Below are positions 43,220-53,547 of a DNA stretch of 64,000 bases, in pieces. Origin of the DNA: Lachnospiraceae bacterium (GTDB taxonomy: Bacteria > Bacillota > Clostridia > Lachnospirales > Lachnospiraceae); assembly GCA_015056915.1 (NCBI GenBank), contig SVFK01000006.1, positions 1-64,000 on the forward strand, given 5' to 3'. The position numbers were made by a program, and so were the translations under genes. The notes beneath the pieces are model-generated. The model worked only from the letters and a program-made list of their open reading frames with translations, did no database searches and was not told where the DNA came from. Each line of letters begins with the position of its first letter. Position 1 is the stretch's first letter.

Positions 43220-44389
43220 ATGGATGAATTAAAGTGCATTTTACAAGAGACAATAAATCAGGAATTAGTACAGGTTATATTGAGTAATACCAAGGATGCG
43301 GAGCGGGCTGCCAAGGTGAAGGTACGTCCGGTCAGGATAAAAGGGGAGCTCCTTTTTCAGGAGACCCTGTATCGGGGAACCCAGGTATTTCACGACAATT
43401 TCACTGCAGAGGAAATGATTTTGCGAATATCAGATTATTTGCAGGAGCTGTTTAAGCAGGGCGAAATTAAATGTCAGGAAGAAGAGGCTACCATCCTTGT
43501 CAGCAAAAAAGGCAGAATGACAATTAAGCGGAAAAAGAAAAATCAAGAAATGATAAGAAAGGAAGCGCAGGCAGCAGGTCTGGCACTGGAACACAATCGA
43601 ACCAAGCAGTATATTTTACAGGAGGGAAAGCCTGTTGATTTTCTGGTTGGTTTAGGTGTACAAACACCGGATGGCAAGGTGACCAAAGCAAAATATGATA
43701 AATTTCGCCAGATTAACAGATATCTGGAATTTATAGAAGATGTATTGGAGGCGCTACCGAAGGATAGGACAATCCGTATTATTGATTTCGGCTGTGGTAA
43801 ATCCTATCTGACCTTTGCTATGTATTATTATTTACATGAATTGCAAAAGAGGGACATTGCAGTCACCGGATTGGATTTGAAGGTGGATGTGATTGACCGC
43901 TGTAATCAGCTGGCAGAGAGTCTGCATTATGATAAGTTACATTTTGAGAAGGGAGACATCAGTACCTATAAAGGCGCAGATGCGGTGGACATGGTAGTAA
44001 CCCTTCATGCATGTGACACAGCAACGGATTATGCATTGGAGAAGGCAGTGAAATGGGGAGCAAGTGTTATTATGGCGGTGCCGTGTTGTCAGCATGAGTT
44101 GAACAAGCAGATAAAATGTGACACGCTACAGCCTATATTAAAATATGGTTTGCTTAAGGAGCGGATGGCAGCATTGATTACGGATGGTTTGCGCGCCAAT
44201 TTGCTGGAGCAGCAAGGATATGATGCACAGATATTGGAATTTATTGATATGGAGCATACACCCAAGAATATATTGATTCGTGCAGTGCGCAGAAAAGGAA
44301 TGCAGCCTAAAGGGAGAAAGAATGATATTACCCCTATTACAGAATTTTTGCAGGTTACCCCTACGCTGGAACATTTGATGAAGGAATAG
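43220..44389 (+). CDS. Class I SAM-dependent methyltransferase
   Basis: IRIIDFGCGKSYLTFAMYYYL motif I; VTLHACDTATDYAL; MAVPCCQHELN. Confidence 0.82.
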   Translation: MDELKCILQETINQELVQVILSNTKDAERAAKVKVRPVRIKGELLFQETLYRGTQVFHDNFTAEEMILRISDYLQELFKQGEIKCQEEEATILVSKKGRMTIKRKKKNQEMIRKEAQAAGLALEHNRTKQYILQEGKPVDFLVGLGVQTPDGKVTKAKYDKFRQINRYLEFIEDVLEALPKDRTIRIIDFGCGKSYLTFAMYYYLHELQKRDIAVTGLDLKVDVIDRCNQLAESLHYDKLHFEKGDISTYKGADAVDMVVTLHACDTATDYALEKAVKWGASVIMAVPCCQHELNKQIKCDTLQPILKYGLLKERMAALITDGLRANLLEQQGYDAQILEFIDMEHTPKNILIRAVRRKGMQPKGRKNDITPITEFLQVTPTLEHLMKE

Positions 44390-44398
44390 AAAAGATAT

Positions 44399-46927
44399 AT
44401 GAAGAAGACGATTATAAAAGTATCGGTTTTTGTGGTGAGCTTTCTTGCTTCACTGCTAATCATCGGAAGTATTATGAATAAGGGACATAATAATTTGACC
44501 ATGGAGATGGCACCGGCCGGCTTTCCTATTATTACAATGGAGAGAGATGGGATACGGTATAATGAGCTCCACGGTTACAAGGAGCCTATGGAAACGGCTT
44601 TTCAGAGGGATACCATAACGGTACTGGGAGAGAATCGTAATACGGATTTTGTGATTGATACCTATGGGCGACAGGTGACAGGCATTTCTGTTCAGGTGCG
44701 TAATGTTGACGGAAGCCGATTGATTGAAGATACACCGGTTACTAACTATCGTTCGGAGAAGGGCACTATCTATGGCACTGTGTCTCTAAAGGATCTGATT
44801 GAGAAGGATACTGATTACAGTATGACCCTTGTGCTGGAGTTGGATGGCGAGGAGAAGCTTTATTATTACACCAGAGCAATCTGGAGTGATACCATGAACA
44901 TTGTGGAAAAGCTGGCCTTTGTGGAAGATTTCCATGCTAGATTGTTCGATAAGGTTGCAGCAAAGGAAATAGCAAAATATCTGGAAACAAATTCTAAGCT
45001 GGAGGATAACAGCTCCTTTCATAAGGTCAATATTCATAGTAGCTTTAAACAGATTACCTGGGGAGATTTGGCAATAGAAGAGGTAACTGAGCCGGTAATA
45101 CAACTGACGGAGATTGTGAGCCAGACGGCATCCTGCCTGGTCAGATATTATGTGTGTACCACGGAAGAAGGAAAACATACTTATTATGAGGTCGAGGAGC
45201 ATTATCGACTGCGCTATACGCCTGACAGAATGTATTTGTTGGACTATGAGAGGACTATGACCCAGATACCCGATGTGGAGCAAATGTATGCTAACGACAA
45301 GATTCTTTTAGGTATTACGGATGAAAACGTGTCCATGGTAGAAAGTGCTGATGGTAATATCGTTGTTTTTGAAGTAGCCGGCAGACTCTGTAGCTATAAC
45401 GTAACAACGAATAAGCTTGTAGTTATTTTTTCCTTTTATGATGCAGAAAACGGTGATGCACGTACTATGTACAGACAGCATGACATCAAGATTTTAGATG
45501 TTGATGAGGGCGGCAATGTCAAATTTGCTGTTTATGGATATATGAGTCGCGGCAGACATGAGGGTGAAGTGGGAATTCAGTTGTATTCCTATGACAATAC
45601 ACTGAACACGATTGAGGAGAGTGTCTATATCCCGTATCAGAAGAGCTTTGCTGTCTTAAAGGAAGAGATGGAGCAGCTCCTTTATTTAAACCGTGACCAA
45701 CAATTATATTTAGCATTAGAAAATTCCGTGTATGGAATTGATTTAGTAGAGAAGACATACGAAAGACTGGTTGATATTACACAAGACGATTGCATTCAGG
45801 TATCCGATAATCACAAAATTATTGTTTGGCAGGAAGGAAAAGATATCCATCATTGCAATCAGTTAAATGTGAGAAATTTGAATAGTGACAAACAGAGTGT
45901 TATCACAGTGGGCGTCGGGGAAGCAATCCGTCCCCTTGGCTTTATGGGAGAGGATGTTATCTACGGTGTGGCTAAGAATGCTGACATTGTGGAGGAGCAT
46001 TCCGGAAGCATATTCTTCCCTATGTACAAAATATGCATATGTAATTCCAACGGTGAATTGTTGAAGGAATATCAGCAGGAAGGAATTTATGTAGAAAATT
46101 GTAGCGTCATGGGCAATCAGATTACCTTAAATCGTCTGCAGAGAGATGAAAGCGGTATTTATGAAGAAATCGAGGAAGACCACATCATGAATAACGTAGA
46201 AGAGGAAGTCGGCAAAAATATTGTCGTGGCTGCCGACATAGACACTTATGAGAGATATGTGCAGATTCAGACAAAGGCTACCATTGATCGTAAGACCATA
46301 AAAATCCTGACCCCGAAGGAAGTGGTATTTGAAGGAGGCAGAGAGCTGGAAATCATATCTGACAGAGAGTCTCCAAGGTACTATGTCTACGGACCCTACG
46401 GAGTTGATTCTATCTATAATTCTCCCGGCAGGGCGGTCAATCGCGCGTATGAAATTTCAGGTGTAGTAACCAATGACACCGGTAAATGCCTCTGGCTGAA
46501 AGGTAACCTTGTAACGCGGAATCAGATAATGGCGATTAAGGAACAGCGCGTTACAGAAGAAAAGAACAGTTTGGCTGTTTGTTTGGATACTATGCTGGAT
46601 TTTGAAGGAATTATCCGAAATTCTGAATACCTGTTAAATCAGGGACAAAATGTCATCGAGATATTGCAAGACAATCTGCCTGATGCACAGGTGATTGATT
46701 TAAGCGGATGTATGCTGGAAGCGACATTGTATTATCTCAATCAAGATATTCCTGTTTTGGCATTGCTGGAAAATGGAGAAGCAGTGCTGATTACCGGCTT
46801 TAATGAATACAATGTAGTCATTATGGAACCCTCTGCAGGCACCCTTTACAAGAAAGGAAAGGGCGATGCTACAGAATGGTTCCTTGAAAACGGCAACCAC
46901 TTTATTACCTATATGCCTGTGGAGTGA
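44399..46927 (+). CDS. Large membrane-anchored protein with C-terminal C39-like domain
   Basis: N-terminal TM; C-terminal LAVCLDTMLDFEGI...VLITGFNEYNVVIMEPSAGTLYKK resembles the C39 peptidase fold. Confidence 0.6.
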   Translation: MKKTIIKVSVFVVSFLASLLIIGSIMNKGHNNLTMEMAPAGFPIITMERDGIRYNELHGYKEPMETAFQRDTITVLGENRNTDFVIDTYGRQVTGISVQVRNVDGSRLIEDTPVTNYRSEKGTIYGTVSLKDLIEKDTDYSMTLVLELDGEEKLYYYTRAIWSDTMNIVEKLAFVEDFHARLFDKVAAKEIAKYLETNSKLEDNSSFHKVNIHSSFKQITWGDLAIEEVTEPVIQLTEIVSQTASCLVRYYVCTTEEGKHTYYEVEEHYRLRYTPDRMYLLDYERTMTQIPDVEQMYANDKILLGITDENVSMVESADGNIVVFEVAGRLCSYNVTTNKLVVIFSFYDAENGDARTMYRQHDIKILDVDEGGNVKFAVYGYMSRGRHEGEVGIQLYSYDNTLNTIEESVYIPYQKSFAVLKEEMEQLLYLNRDQQLYLALENSVYGIDLVEKTYERLVDITQDDCIQVSDNHKIIVWQEGKDIHHCNQLNVRNLNSDKQSVITVGVGEAIRPLGFMGEDVIYGVAKNADIVEEHSGSIFFPMYKICICNSNGELLKEYQQEGIYVENCSVMGNQITLNRLQRDESGIYEEIEEDHIMNNVEEEVGKNIVVAADIDTYERYVQIQTKATIDRKTIKILTPKEVVFEGGRELEIISDRESPRYYVYGPYGVDSIYNSPGRAVNRAYEISGVVTNDTGKCLWLKGNLVTRNQIMAIKEQRVTEEKNSLAVCLDTMLDFEGIIRNSEYLLNQGQNVIEILQDNLPDAQVIDLSGCMLEATLYYLNQDIPVLALLENGEAVLITGFNEYNVVIMEPSAGTLYKKGKGDATEWFLENGNHFITYMPVE

Positions 46928-46942
46928 CGGATTCGTCACAAT

Positions 46943-47437
46943 TCATTTCGTGGCAGGAAAAAGGTGCTTGCGGTATTTAGAGAGGGCACTGTGGAGGAGA
47001 AGACCCAGGATACCGCAGGAGATAATTTCTCCAATGCCTACTGTAATCATGAAGTAGGGGATGGAGCCTTCAAATTGATACACATATGACAATATAAAGG
47101 GCACAATCAGGGTGTTGGCAATAATGGGAGGCAAAGGTGCAAGCCATTTACTGCGACGGCGCAAAAGGTATGTCCCAAGGGCGCCCAATAATGTGGCGAT
47201 GCTTCCGAAAATAATATCCCATATCATGCAGCCGGTTAAAAAATTGCTTAGAATACAGCCCAGAAACAGCCCGGGGATAGCAGCAGGGGTAAATAGGGGT
47301 AGAATGGTTAAAGCTTCCGAAATGCGGATTTGAATGGCATGGTTAGCCAGTCCTAAAGAGTTGGCTAACAGTGTCAGCACGACATAGAACGCAGCAATTA
47401 CAGCTGCGTTGACAATAAAAAGTACTCTCTTATTCAT
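46943..47437 (-). CDS. queT: QueT-family queuosine-precursor transporter (ECF S component)
   Basis: IQIRISEALTILPLFTPAAIPGLFLGCILSNFLTGCMIWDIIFGSIATLLGALGTYLLRR. Confidence 0.88.
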   Translation of the reverse strand: MNKRVLFIVNAAVIAAFYVVLTLLANSLGLANHAIQIRISEALTILPLFTPAAIPGLFLGCILSNFLTGCMIWDIIFGSIATLLGALGTYLLRRRSKWLAPLPPIIANTLIVPFILSYVYQFEGSIPYFMITVGIGEIISCGILGLLLHSALSKYRKHLFPATK

Positions 47438-47446
47438 TTAAGTCTC

Positions 47447-47498
47447 CTTTAGTTTTGTTTTTTCTCCGACCTTGGGACGGGTAGGTGAGGAAGGTCTC
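47447..47498 (-). promoter_or_regulatory. Probable preQ1-I riboswitch upstream of queT
   Basis: - strand GACCTT-CCTCACCTACCCGTCCC-AAGGTC followed by GGAGAAAAAACAAAACTAAAGGAG: short stem, C-rich loop, A-rich tail running into the SD, adjacent to queT. Confidence 0.6.
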
Positions 47499-47644
47499 GA
47501 ACTCACCGTGATGCTTGCCGCAAAGTGAGTATTAAAAAACGATGCGACTATGTGAGTGTATCATAGCTGCGGGTAGAAAGCAACTACTTCTTATCTTCTG
47601 CTGGCAACTGTTATAGCTAAATAAACTAATGTTTTTGAAAGAAA

Positions 47645-47672
47645 ATGTCGATAATAAAATGCCGATAATAAA
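47645..47672 (+). promoter_or_regulatory. Candidate sigma-28-type -10 elements in a 14-bp tandem duplication
   Basis: ATGTCGATAATAAA then ATGCCGATAATAAA; the second contains GCCGATAA upstream of flagellin. Confidence 0.5.
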
Positions 47673-47712
47673 ATGAGAAACAATTTAGTTATAACTGTTG
47701 TGGAGTAAAAGG

Positions 47713-49470
47713 ATGAACATTGTTGCGCATAATCTTTCTGCTATGAACACTCAGAGGCAGTTTGGAATAAATACAAGAAATAAAGCAAAGTCAATAGAAA
47801 AGTTATCATCAGGCTATAGAATCAATAGAGCTGCTGATGATGCCGCAGGATTGGCCATTTCAGAAAAAATGCGAAGACAGATTCGTGGTTTGTCACAGGG
47901 TATAGAGAATACTCAGGATGGGATATCGCTCTGTCAGGTTGCGGATGGAGCGTTGGCCGAAGTGGATGACATGCTTCATCGTATTACAGAGCTTTCCGTA
48001 AAGTCAGCCAATGGGACCAATTCTGCAATAGATAGACAATACATACAAAAAGAAATACAGCAGTTGCTGACTGAGATAGACAGAGTCGGAGACACGACTA
48101 CTTTTAACGAGCAGCCGGTATTTAAAGGTGTGGACAAGGGAATACAAAATGTTGACGGTACGGATGCCAGTTTTGGAGACGTGCCTTTTTCTGATTTCAA
48201 GCTGGCAGATGTCGATTTGGGAAGAACTCCTATATCTGCGGGAGAAGGCGCAGATATATTGCGATTGCAGGCTATTGTAGACAATGATGCATCGACATTA
48301 AACGGACAAACCTTTAATTTGATTTATGGTAGTGGTAGCACGTCTAATTCCTCGTTTAGAATCACAGATGCGCAGGGGAATCAAACAATAGTGAACATGG
48401 AGGAGTTGACAGCCACTAATTTTACTTTTGATGGAAGTGACTCATGGTCCAGAGAATTTGCTTACTCATCGGGAAGCGGATTGGACGTTAATATTAAGCA
48501 GACCGTTCAGGTACAAGATAACTCTGATAGTGAGAAAAATTATGTTATTTCTTACGAGTTTGAAAAGTCCGATGATGTAAAAGATTTAGAATTTATGTTC
48601 CATGCAGATACCGCATATAACAATAATGACTTATGCGAAGGATATTTTATTGCTGGTAACAGGGTAGAGAAGTACTGTGTATATACTCAAAATGATTCGG
48701 CTTTAACAGATGGTTCCAATTCTGACTACATATATAGCGGAATCCCCAATAGTCTGTCTATCATAGATGTAGACAATGCGCTGTCCTTTTCTGAGAAAAT
48801 TTCTTTTGGAGCAGGAATTACACCTGATAGTGTATCAATCGGTCATTATGCTAATATTGATGATTGGGGTTATTATGAGATGCTTGATAGCAATCTTGGA
48901 AGAAATGCCGAGCGTACAGATTTGGGATTTAGCTTATACTATGATTTGAAGGATTGGTCACAGGGAAGCAAGACAATAACCTTCAATTATGGTATTGCGA
49001 GCACAGAAAAGGACGACAACTTGAAAGATGTGGCGCTTAAAAAGGATACAAGTGTTGCGGCAGAGCATCTTGATGAGTGGTCAGTGTGGATTCAATCCGG
49101 AACAGAAGCTGAAGTTGGCATGTATGTGACAATAGATGAAATGAATACAGATGTTCTTGGTATTAAGGGATTGGATGTATCTACAGTAGAAAGTGCAAAG
49201 CGTGCTATTAGTGCAGTAAAAGGTGCATTACAAAAAGTAACAGAGAACCGCAGTAAAATAGGCGCACAGCAGAATCGTTTAGAGCATACCGTAGCTAATG
49301 AGGAAAATATTGTAGAAAACACCGCGGCGGCAGAATCTCAGATTAGGGATACTGATATGGCAAAAGAAATGGTTAGGTTATCTAACATCAACATTTTGGA
49401 ACAGGCAGGTAATGCGATGATGGCACAGGCCAACCAAAGTAACCAAGGTGTACTTAGTCTGTTGAGCTAA
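47713..49470 (+). CDS. Flagellin
   Basis: N-terminal MNIVAHNLSAMNTQRQFGINTRNKAKSIEKLSSGYRINRAADDAAGLAISEKMR; C-terminal ESQIRDTDMAKEMVRLSNINILEQAGNAMMAQANQSNQGVLSLLS. Confidence 0.97.
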   Translation: MNIVAHNLSAMNTQRQFGINTRNKAKSIEKLSSGYRINRAADDAAGLAISEKMRRQIRGLSQGIENTQDGISLCQVADGALAEVDDMLHRITELSVKSANGTNSAIDRQYIQKEIQQLLTEIDRVGDTTTFNEQPVFKGVDKGIQNVDGTDASFGDVPFSDFKLADVDLGRTPISAGEGADILRLQAIVDNDASTLNGQTFNLIYGSGSTSNSSFRITDAQGNQTIVNMEELTATNFTFDGSDSWSREFAYSSGSGLDVNIKQTVQVQDNSDSEKNYVISYEFEKSDDVKDLEFMFHADTAYNNNDLCEGYFIAGNRVEKYCVYTQNDSALTDGSNSDYIYSGIPNSLSIIDVDNALSFSEKISFGAGITPDSVSIGHYANIDDWGYYEMLDSNLGRNAERTDLGFSLYYDLKDWSQGSKTITFNYGIASTEKDDNLKDVALKKDTSVAAEHLDEWSVWIQSGTEAEVGMYVTIDEMNTDVLGIKGLDVSTVESAKRAISAVKGALQKVTENRSKIGAQQNRLEHTVANEENIVENTAAAESQIRDTDMAKEMVRLSNINILEQAGNAMMAQANQSNQGVLSLLS

Positions 49471-49481
49471 TAAGAATAAAG

Positions 49482-50039
49482 CTAAAGCAAGGCCGACCTG
49501 TTTAAACGATTGCGCACCTGATAGCCGATTGTCATTGCAAGTGCTAATTTGATAAGGTCACCAAGGATGAATGGAAGTACACCGGTGACTAGAGCGGAAG
49601 AAAAAGTCAGCCGGGCTTCGCGAGCCAGCCATATAGTCCCAAATGCATAGCAGACAGCGGTCCCTAATAACATTCCCAAAATACAGATAAAAGGGCGATG
49701 ATACCATTTATCCACAAAAGCTCCGCAAATCAATGCAATAAACAGATATCCTATGATAAAACCGCCTGTGGGACCAAACAGTTTCCCGGCACCGCCACTA
49801 AATCCGGAAAAAACAGGTAATCCGGCAAAGCCTAAGAGCAGGTATAGGGTTACGCTGATAATGCCGCGTTTCATTCCTAAAACAGTTACCACAAAATAAA
49901 TGGCAAGTGTGCCCAATGAAAGTGGAACAGGGCTAAAGGGCAGGAAGATGGAAATAGGGGCTATTATACAGAGAATGGCAGTCATAAGACCTATAAGAGC
50001 CATTTGTCCGGTATTAATTGTAGTATTTGTATTGTGCAT
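49482..50039 (-). CDS. bioY: Biotin transporter BioY
   Basis: PLSLGTLAIYFVVTVLGMKRGIISVTLYLLLGFAGLPVFSGFSGGAGKLFGPTGGFIIGYLF. Confidence 0.93.
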   Translation of the reverse strand: MHNTNTTINTGQMALIGLMTAILCIIAPISIFLPFSPVPLSLGTLAIYFVVTVLGMKRGIISVTLYLLLGFAGLPVFSGFSGGAGKLFGPTGGFIIGYLFIALICGAFVDKWYHRPFICILGMLLGTAVCYAFGTIWLAREARLTFSSALVTGVLPFILGDLIKLALAMTIGYQVRNRLNRSALL

Positions 50040-50046
50040 TTTGGAA

Positions 50047-51231
50047 TTACAGCTCGCCTCTTTTGTATTTAGCAACAATGCTTTGGATTCGCTCGTTAGG
50101 ATTCAGTAAATCGCTGATAGAGGAATCGTGATTGAGAGTATCAATAATGTAAGCAATATATTTGCTCAGATCACAGTTGATATACCACTCCCGCTGCAAT
50201 AATTCGGGAGTCTGATATATCAGATTGGTAGTGAGTACCTTATCGATAATACCGTTTTCATATGCTTTATCAAATTTCTCCAAGCCACTGGTAAACAGAC
50301 CAAAGGTGGAGAACACAAATATCTTGTTGGCCTTGCGCTCCTTGAGAGCAGCAGCAACTTCTAATACACTTTCACCGGAAGAAATCATATCATCAATGAT
50401 AATCATGTCCTTACCTTCTACGCTTGTACCAAGAAATTCATGCGCAACAATAGGGTTACGTCCGTTGACGATTCTGGTATAGTCGCGTCTCTTGTAGAAC
50501 ATACCCATATCAAGACCCAACACGTTAGCAACATAGATAGCACGTCCCATACCACCCTCGTCGGGACTGATGACCATCATGTGGTCAGAATCAATTTGCA
50601 GATTCTTTTCGTTGTTCAGCAAGCCTTTAATAAACTGATAGGCAGGCTGTACAGTTTCAAAGCCGTGCAGAGGAATTGCATTTTGTACTCTGGGGTCATG
50701 TGCATCAAAGGTGATGATATTGTCAACACCCATGCGAACCAATTCCTGCAATGCGATTGCACAGTCAAGAGATTCACGGGAAGTTCTCTTGTGCTGACGA
50801 CTTTCATATAAAAAGGGCATAATTACAGTGATACGGCGAGCTTTACCGCCTACCGCTGCGATGATACGTTTCAAATCCTGATAGTGGTCATCAGGTGACA
50901 TATGATTTTCATGTCCACAAAGCGAGTATGTCATGGAATAATTTAAAATATCAACCAGGATGTAAAGATCAGTACCGCGGACGGACTCGAGAATCATGCC
51001 CTTGGCTTCACCGGAGCCGAAACGAGGTACTTTGGCATTCAGCAGATAAGAATCTCTCTGATAACCTGAAAAAGCAAGGGAATCCTTGTGTTCACTTTCA
51101 CGTTCTGCTCTCCACTTTACAAGATATTGGTCAACTTTTTCGCCTATGCGTTTGCAGCCCTCCAGAGAAATAATCCCCAATGAACCCACAGGGATGGTTT
51201 CCAAATTTCTTTTTTCTTCGCGGTTGCCCAT
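50047..51231 (-). CDS. prs: Ribose-phosphate pyrophosphokinase (long form)
   Basis: ITVIMPFLYESRQHKRTSRESLDCAI, FDAHDPRVQNAIP, MIIIDDMISSGESVLEVA. Confidence 0.92.
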   Translation of the reverse strand: MGNREEKRNLETIPVGSLGIISLEGCKRIGEKVDQYLVKWRAERESEHKDSLAFSGYQRDSYLLNAKVPRFGSGEAKGMILESVRGTDLYILVDILNYSMTYSLCGHENHMSPDDHYQDLKRIIAAVGGKARRITVIMPFLYESRQHKRTSRESLDCAIALQELVRMGVDNIITFDAHDPRVQNAIPLHGFETVQPAYQFIKGLLNNEKNLQIDSDHMMVISPDEGGMGRAIYVANVLGLDMGMFYKRRDYTRIVNGRNPIVAHEFLGTSVEGKDMIIIDDMISSGESVLEVAAALKERKANKIFVFSTFGLFTSGLEKFDKAYENGIIDKVLTTNLIYQTPELLQREWYINCDLSKYIAYIIDTLNHDSSISDLLNPNERIQSIVAKYKRGEL

Positions 51232-51283
51232 GAAAAAGTCCTCACTTTCTAAACATTTAACACATCCATTTGTATATAACAGA

Positions 51284-52276
51284 TTAATCGGCTGATAAGT
51301 TGGCAGCACGTTTTTTGTGCATGCGAATATCAGGACCTGTCAGCTTACAGATTGTATAATTGCTGGTGATTCTGGAAAATATTCTGTCCGAATATCGGTC
51401 ACGCAACTCTTCCAAACTGAGATTAGTAGAGATAATGGTAGCCTTCTTGCGCAAGTGTCTCTCGTTCAGACATGCAAACAACTGAGAAGTTACAAAGGTA
51501 TTTGTCACTTCAGTACCAAGGTCATCAATAATCACCAAATCACAATTGTATAAGTCTTTGTAAAAATTGTAAAGAGTTTCTTTTGCTTTTGCATCAAAAG
51601 AATAGCGTGCCAGAGTATCAAATAGTCCTGAAGAACTGAAATAGATAACAGAATGTCTATTTAAAAGAAGCTCATTGGCGATACATCCTGATAAAAAGCT
51701 CTTACCAGTTCCTACTGTACCATAAAAGAAGAGATTGTGGTAGTCTTGTTTGAAGTTTTGTACAAAATTCTGGCAGATTTCTACGCACTTCTCAAAGCGT
51801 ACCAAATCATCCCCCTGATAGTATTCATAGGAGAGAGTAGAAAAATTCTCTTCAGCAATGATTTCCTGAATATTTGATTGTTCGTAAAGGAAAAAAATCT
51901 CCTGCTGTTGGAAGCAATGACACTTTTCCTTTAAACCGTCGGCTGTTTCCGTATAACCGGTGTCCTTGCAGGTGGAACAGGTATAAATCGGCTCAAGATA
52001 ATTCTCCGGCAAGCCTGCGTCGTTTAAAAGCAGCTTCTTCCTTTGGGCAATATGAACCAAGGAAGCATGCAAATCGGAGAGTGCAGCCTCGTCACCATCA
52101 AGCATCCGTTTTGCCTTTGCTACGGAAATACTTGCTACAGAGGCATCAAGCTCTTCAAATTCAGGGATTGCTTTGTATACCTGCCGACGACGTTCTTCGA
52201 CGAGATGACGATTGTAGTCCTGAGTCTGTTCGTATCTTTTTATAATGGTTTTATACTGAGTGTTGTTCAGTGCCAC
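51284..52276 (-). CDS. DnaC/DnaI-like ATP-binding helicase loader
   Basis: FFYGTVGTGKSFLSGCIANELL Walker A, LVIIDDLGTE Walker B; CSTCKDTGY...CHC zinc motif. Confidence 0.92.
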   Translation of the reverse strand: MALNNTQYKTIIKRYEQTQDYNRHLVEERRRQVYKAIPEFEELDASVASISVAKAKRMLDGDEAALSDLHASLVHIAQRKKLLLNDAGLPENYLEPIYTCSTCKDTGYTETADGLKEKCHCFQQQEIFFLYEQSNIQEIIAEENFSTLSYEYYQGDDLVRFEKCVEICQNFVQNFKQDYHNLFFYGTVGTGKSFLSGCIANELLLNRHSVIYFSSSGLFDTLARYSFDAKAKETLYNFYKDLYNCDLVIIDDLGTEVTNTFVTSQLFACLNERHLRKKATIISTNLSLEELRDRYSDRIFSRITSNYTICKLTGPDIRMHKKRAANLSAD

Positions 52277-52316
52277 GATAATCTCCTTTTATATCATGAA
52301 AAAAGCATATAACGAG

Positions 52317-53417
52317 CTAATTGCTGAGAAGCTCACGCTCTAATTCATCAAAGTCATAACAATTCTGAGTGAATTGGTTAAATTTGTTGCTTACGGTAGG
52401 CTTGGCTGCACTACGCCTCTTTTGATAGAGCGAATCGATTTTATGGATGTCGGCTTTGTGATGTACATTTTCACGCTTCCAGCTGCCGAGAATGCTCTCT
52501 GCATATTCAAAACGATGTCTGTCTGTAGCCAGAACTGTGCGCTCGCAGGCCTCCAAAATAATATCTGTACTAAAGCCGTATTCTTTGATCCAGCGGTTGA
52601 TGAATTCCATCTCCTTTGCGGTAGGAGAACCGTTTTTGCCCAGCTCATTCATAATGGCATAGACGTTCTTATCGTACTTGGTAGCGTATTTCTGTGCCTG
52701 CTTGGGAGTGGTAATTCCCTGCTCTGCCCAGCTGATTGCAACCTTTTCTATGTATTTGAAATCCTTTTTGCCGCGGTCTACGCAATATTGAATTAAATAG
52801 TCAATCAAATCCTCGGAAAAATGCAGTGTATCCGTAAAGAACAGGATGGTCTTCATCTCGGAAGCGGATAAGGGCTTACCAATATAAGATTCTGCAATAA
52901 AAAGAAGCTGTGCGGTGGTCTCGCGTTCTTTAAACTCACGCAGCTGATCCAAGGAATACGACGGCTTGTTAAAAGCAGGCTTGTCTGCTTCCGGCGAAGC
53001 AGAGGCAGAATATTCCGCACTCTGTGGGGTATGCAAAGTGGGTGTCAGTGAGCTGATGGCAGCGGGTGCTGATGTCAACGCAACATTATTCCGGGCAATA
53101 GGCGTGGTTACCTCTGCAGAAGCTGTTAAGTCACGCAGATGGATGCCTACCAGATTTTTGTCATCATCATAGTCCAGATCTAAAAGCTGGTGCTTCTCCC
53201 AATATTTTAAAGCGCGAATAACATCCTTCTCGGTATGATTAAACTTGTCCGCAATTCCGGACACACTAATAGCCTGATTGGCATTTAGCATGCGAATCAG
53301 GTAAAAATAGACCTTCAACTGCGCGTCGTTTGCATCCTTCATATACTGATCGATAAAAATGTTGGACACAACAGTAGAGTCTGCATAGTTGTCCTTATAA
53401 ATTGTTAAGCGTGCCAT
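52317..53417 (-). CDS. DnaD domain primosome protein
   Basis: N-terminal winged helix; DnaD-like repeats KEMEFINRWIKEYGFSTDIILEACERTV and YAESILGSWKRENVHHKADI. Confidence 0.88.
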   Translation of the reverse strand: MARLTIYKDNYADSTVVSNIFIDQYMKDANDAQLKVYFYLIRMLNANQAISVSGIADKFNHTEKDVIRALKYWEKHQLLDLDYDDDKNLVGIHLRDLTASAEVTTPIARNNVALTSAPAAISSLTPTLHTPQSAEYSASASPEADKPAFNKPSYSLDQLREFKERETTAQLLFIAESYIGKPLSASEMKTILFFTDTLHFSEDLIDYLIQYCVDRGKKDFKYIEKVAISWAEQGITTPKQAQKYATKYDKNVYAIMNELGKNGSPTAKEMEFINRWIKEYGFSTDIILEACERTVLATDRHRFEYAESILGSWKRENVHHKADIHKIDSLYQKRRSAAKPTVSNKFNQFTQNCYDFDELERELLSN

Positions 53418-53547
53418 AGTAACACAATCCTTTCACATCACACATCAACCTTGCCTTTACAAGCATTTCAAAGTATAGCATAAGGTTTCCAAAAAAGAAA
53501 TAGTAAATTTGCCGGAAAGCCTTGAAAACACTGGGTTTCCGGCAAAC

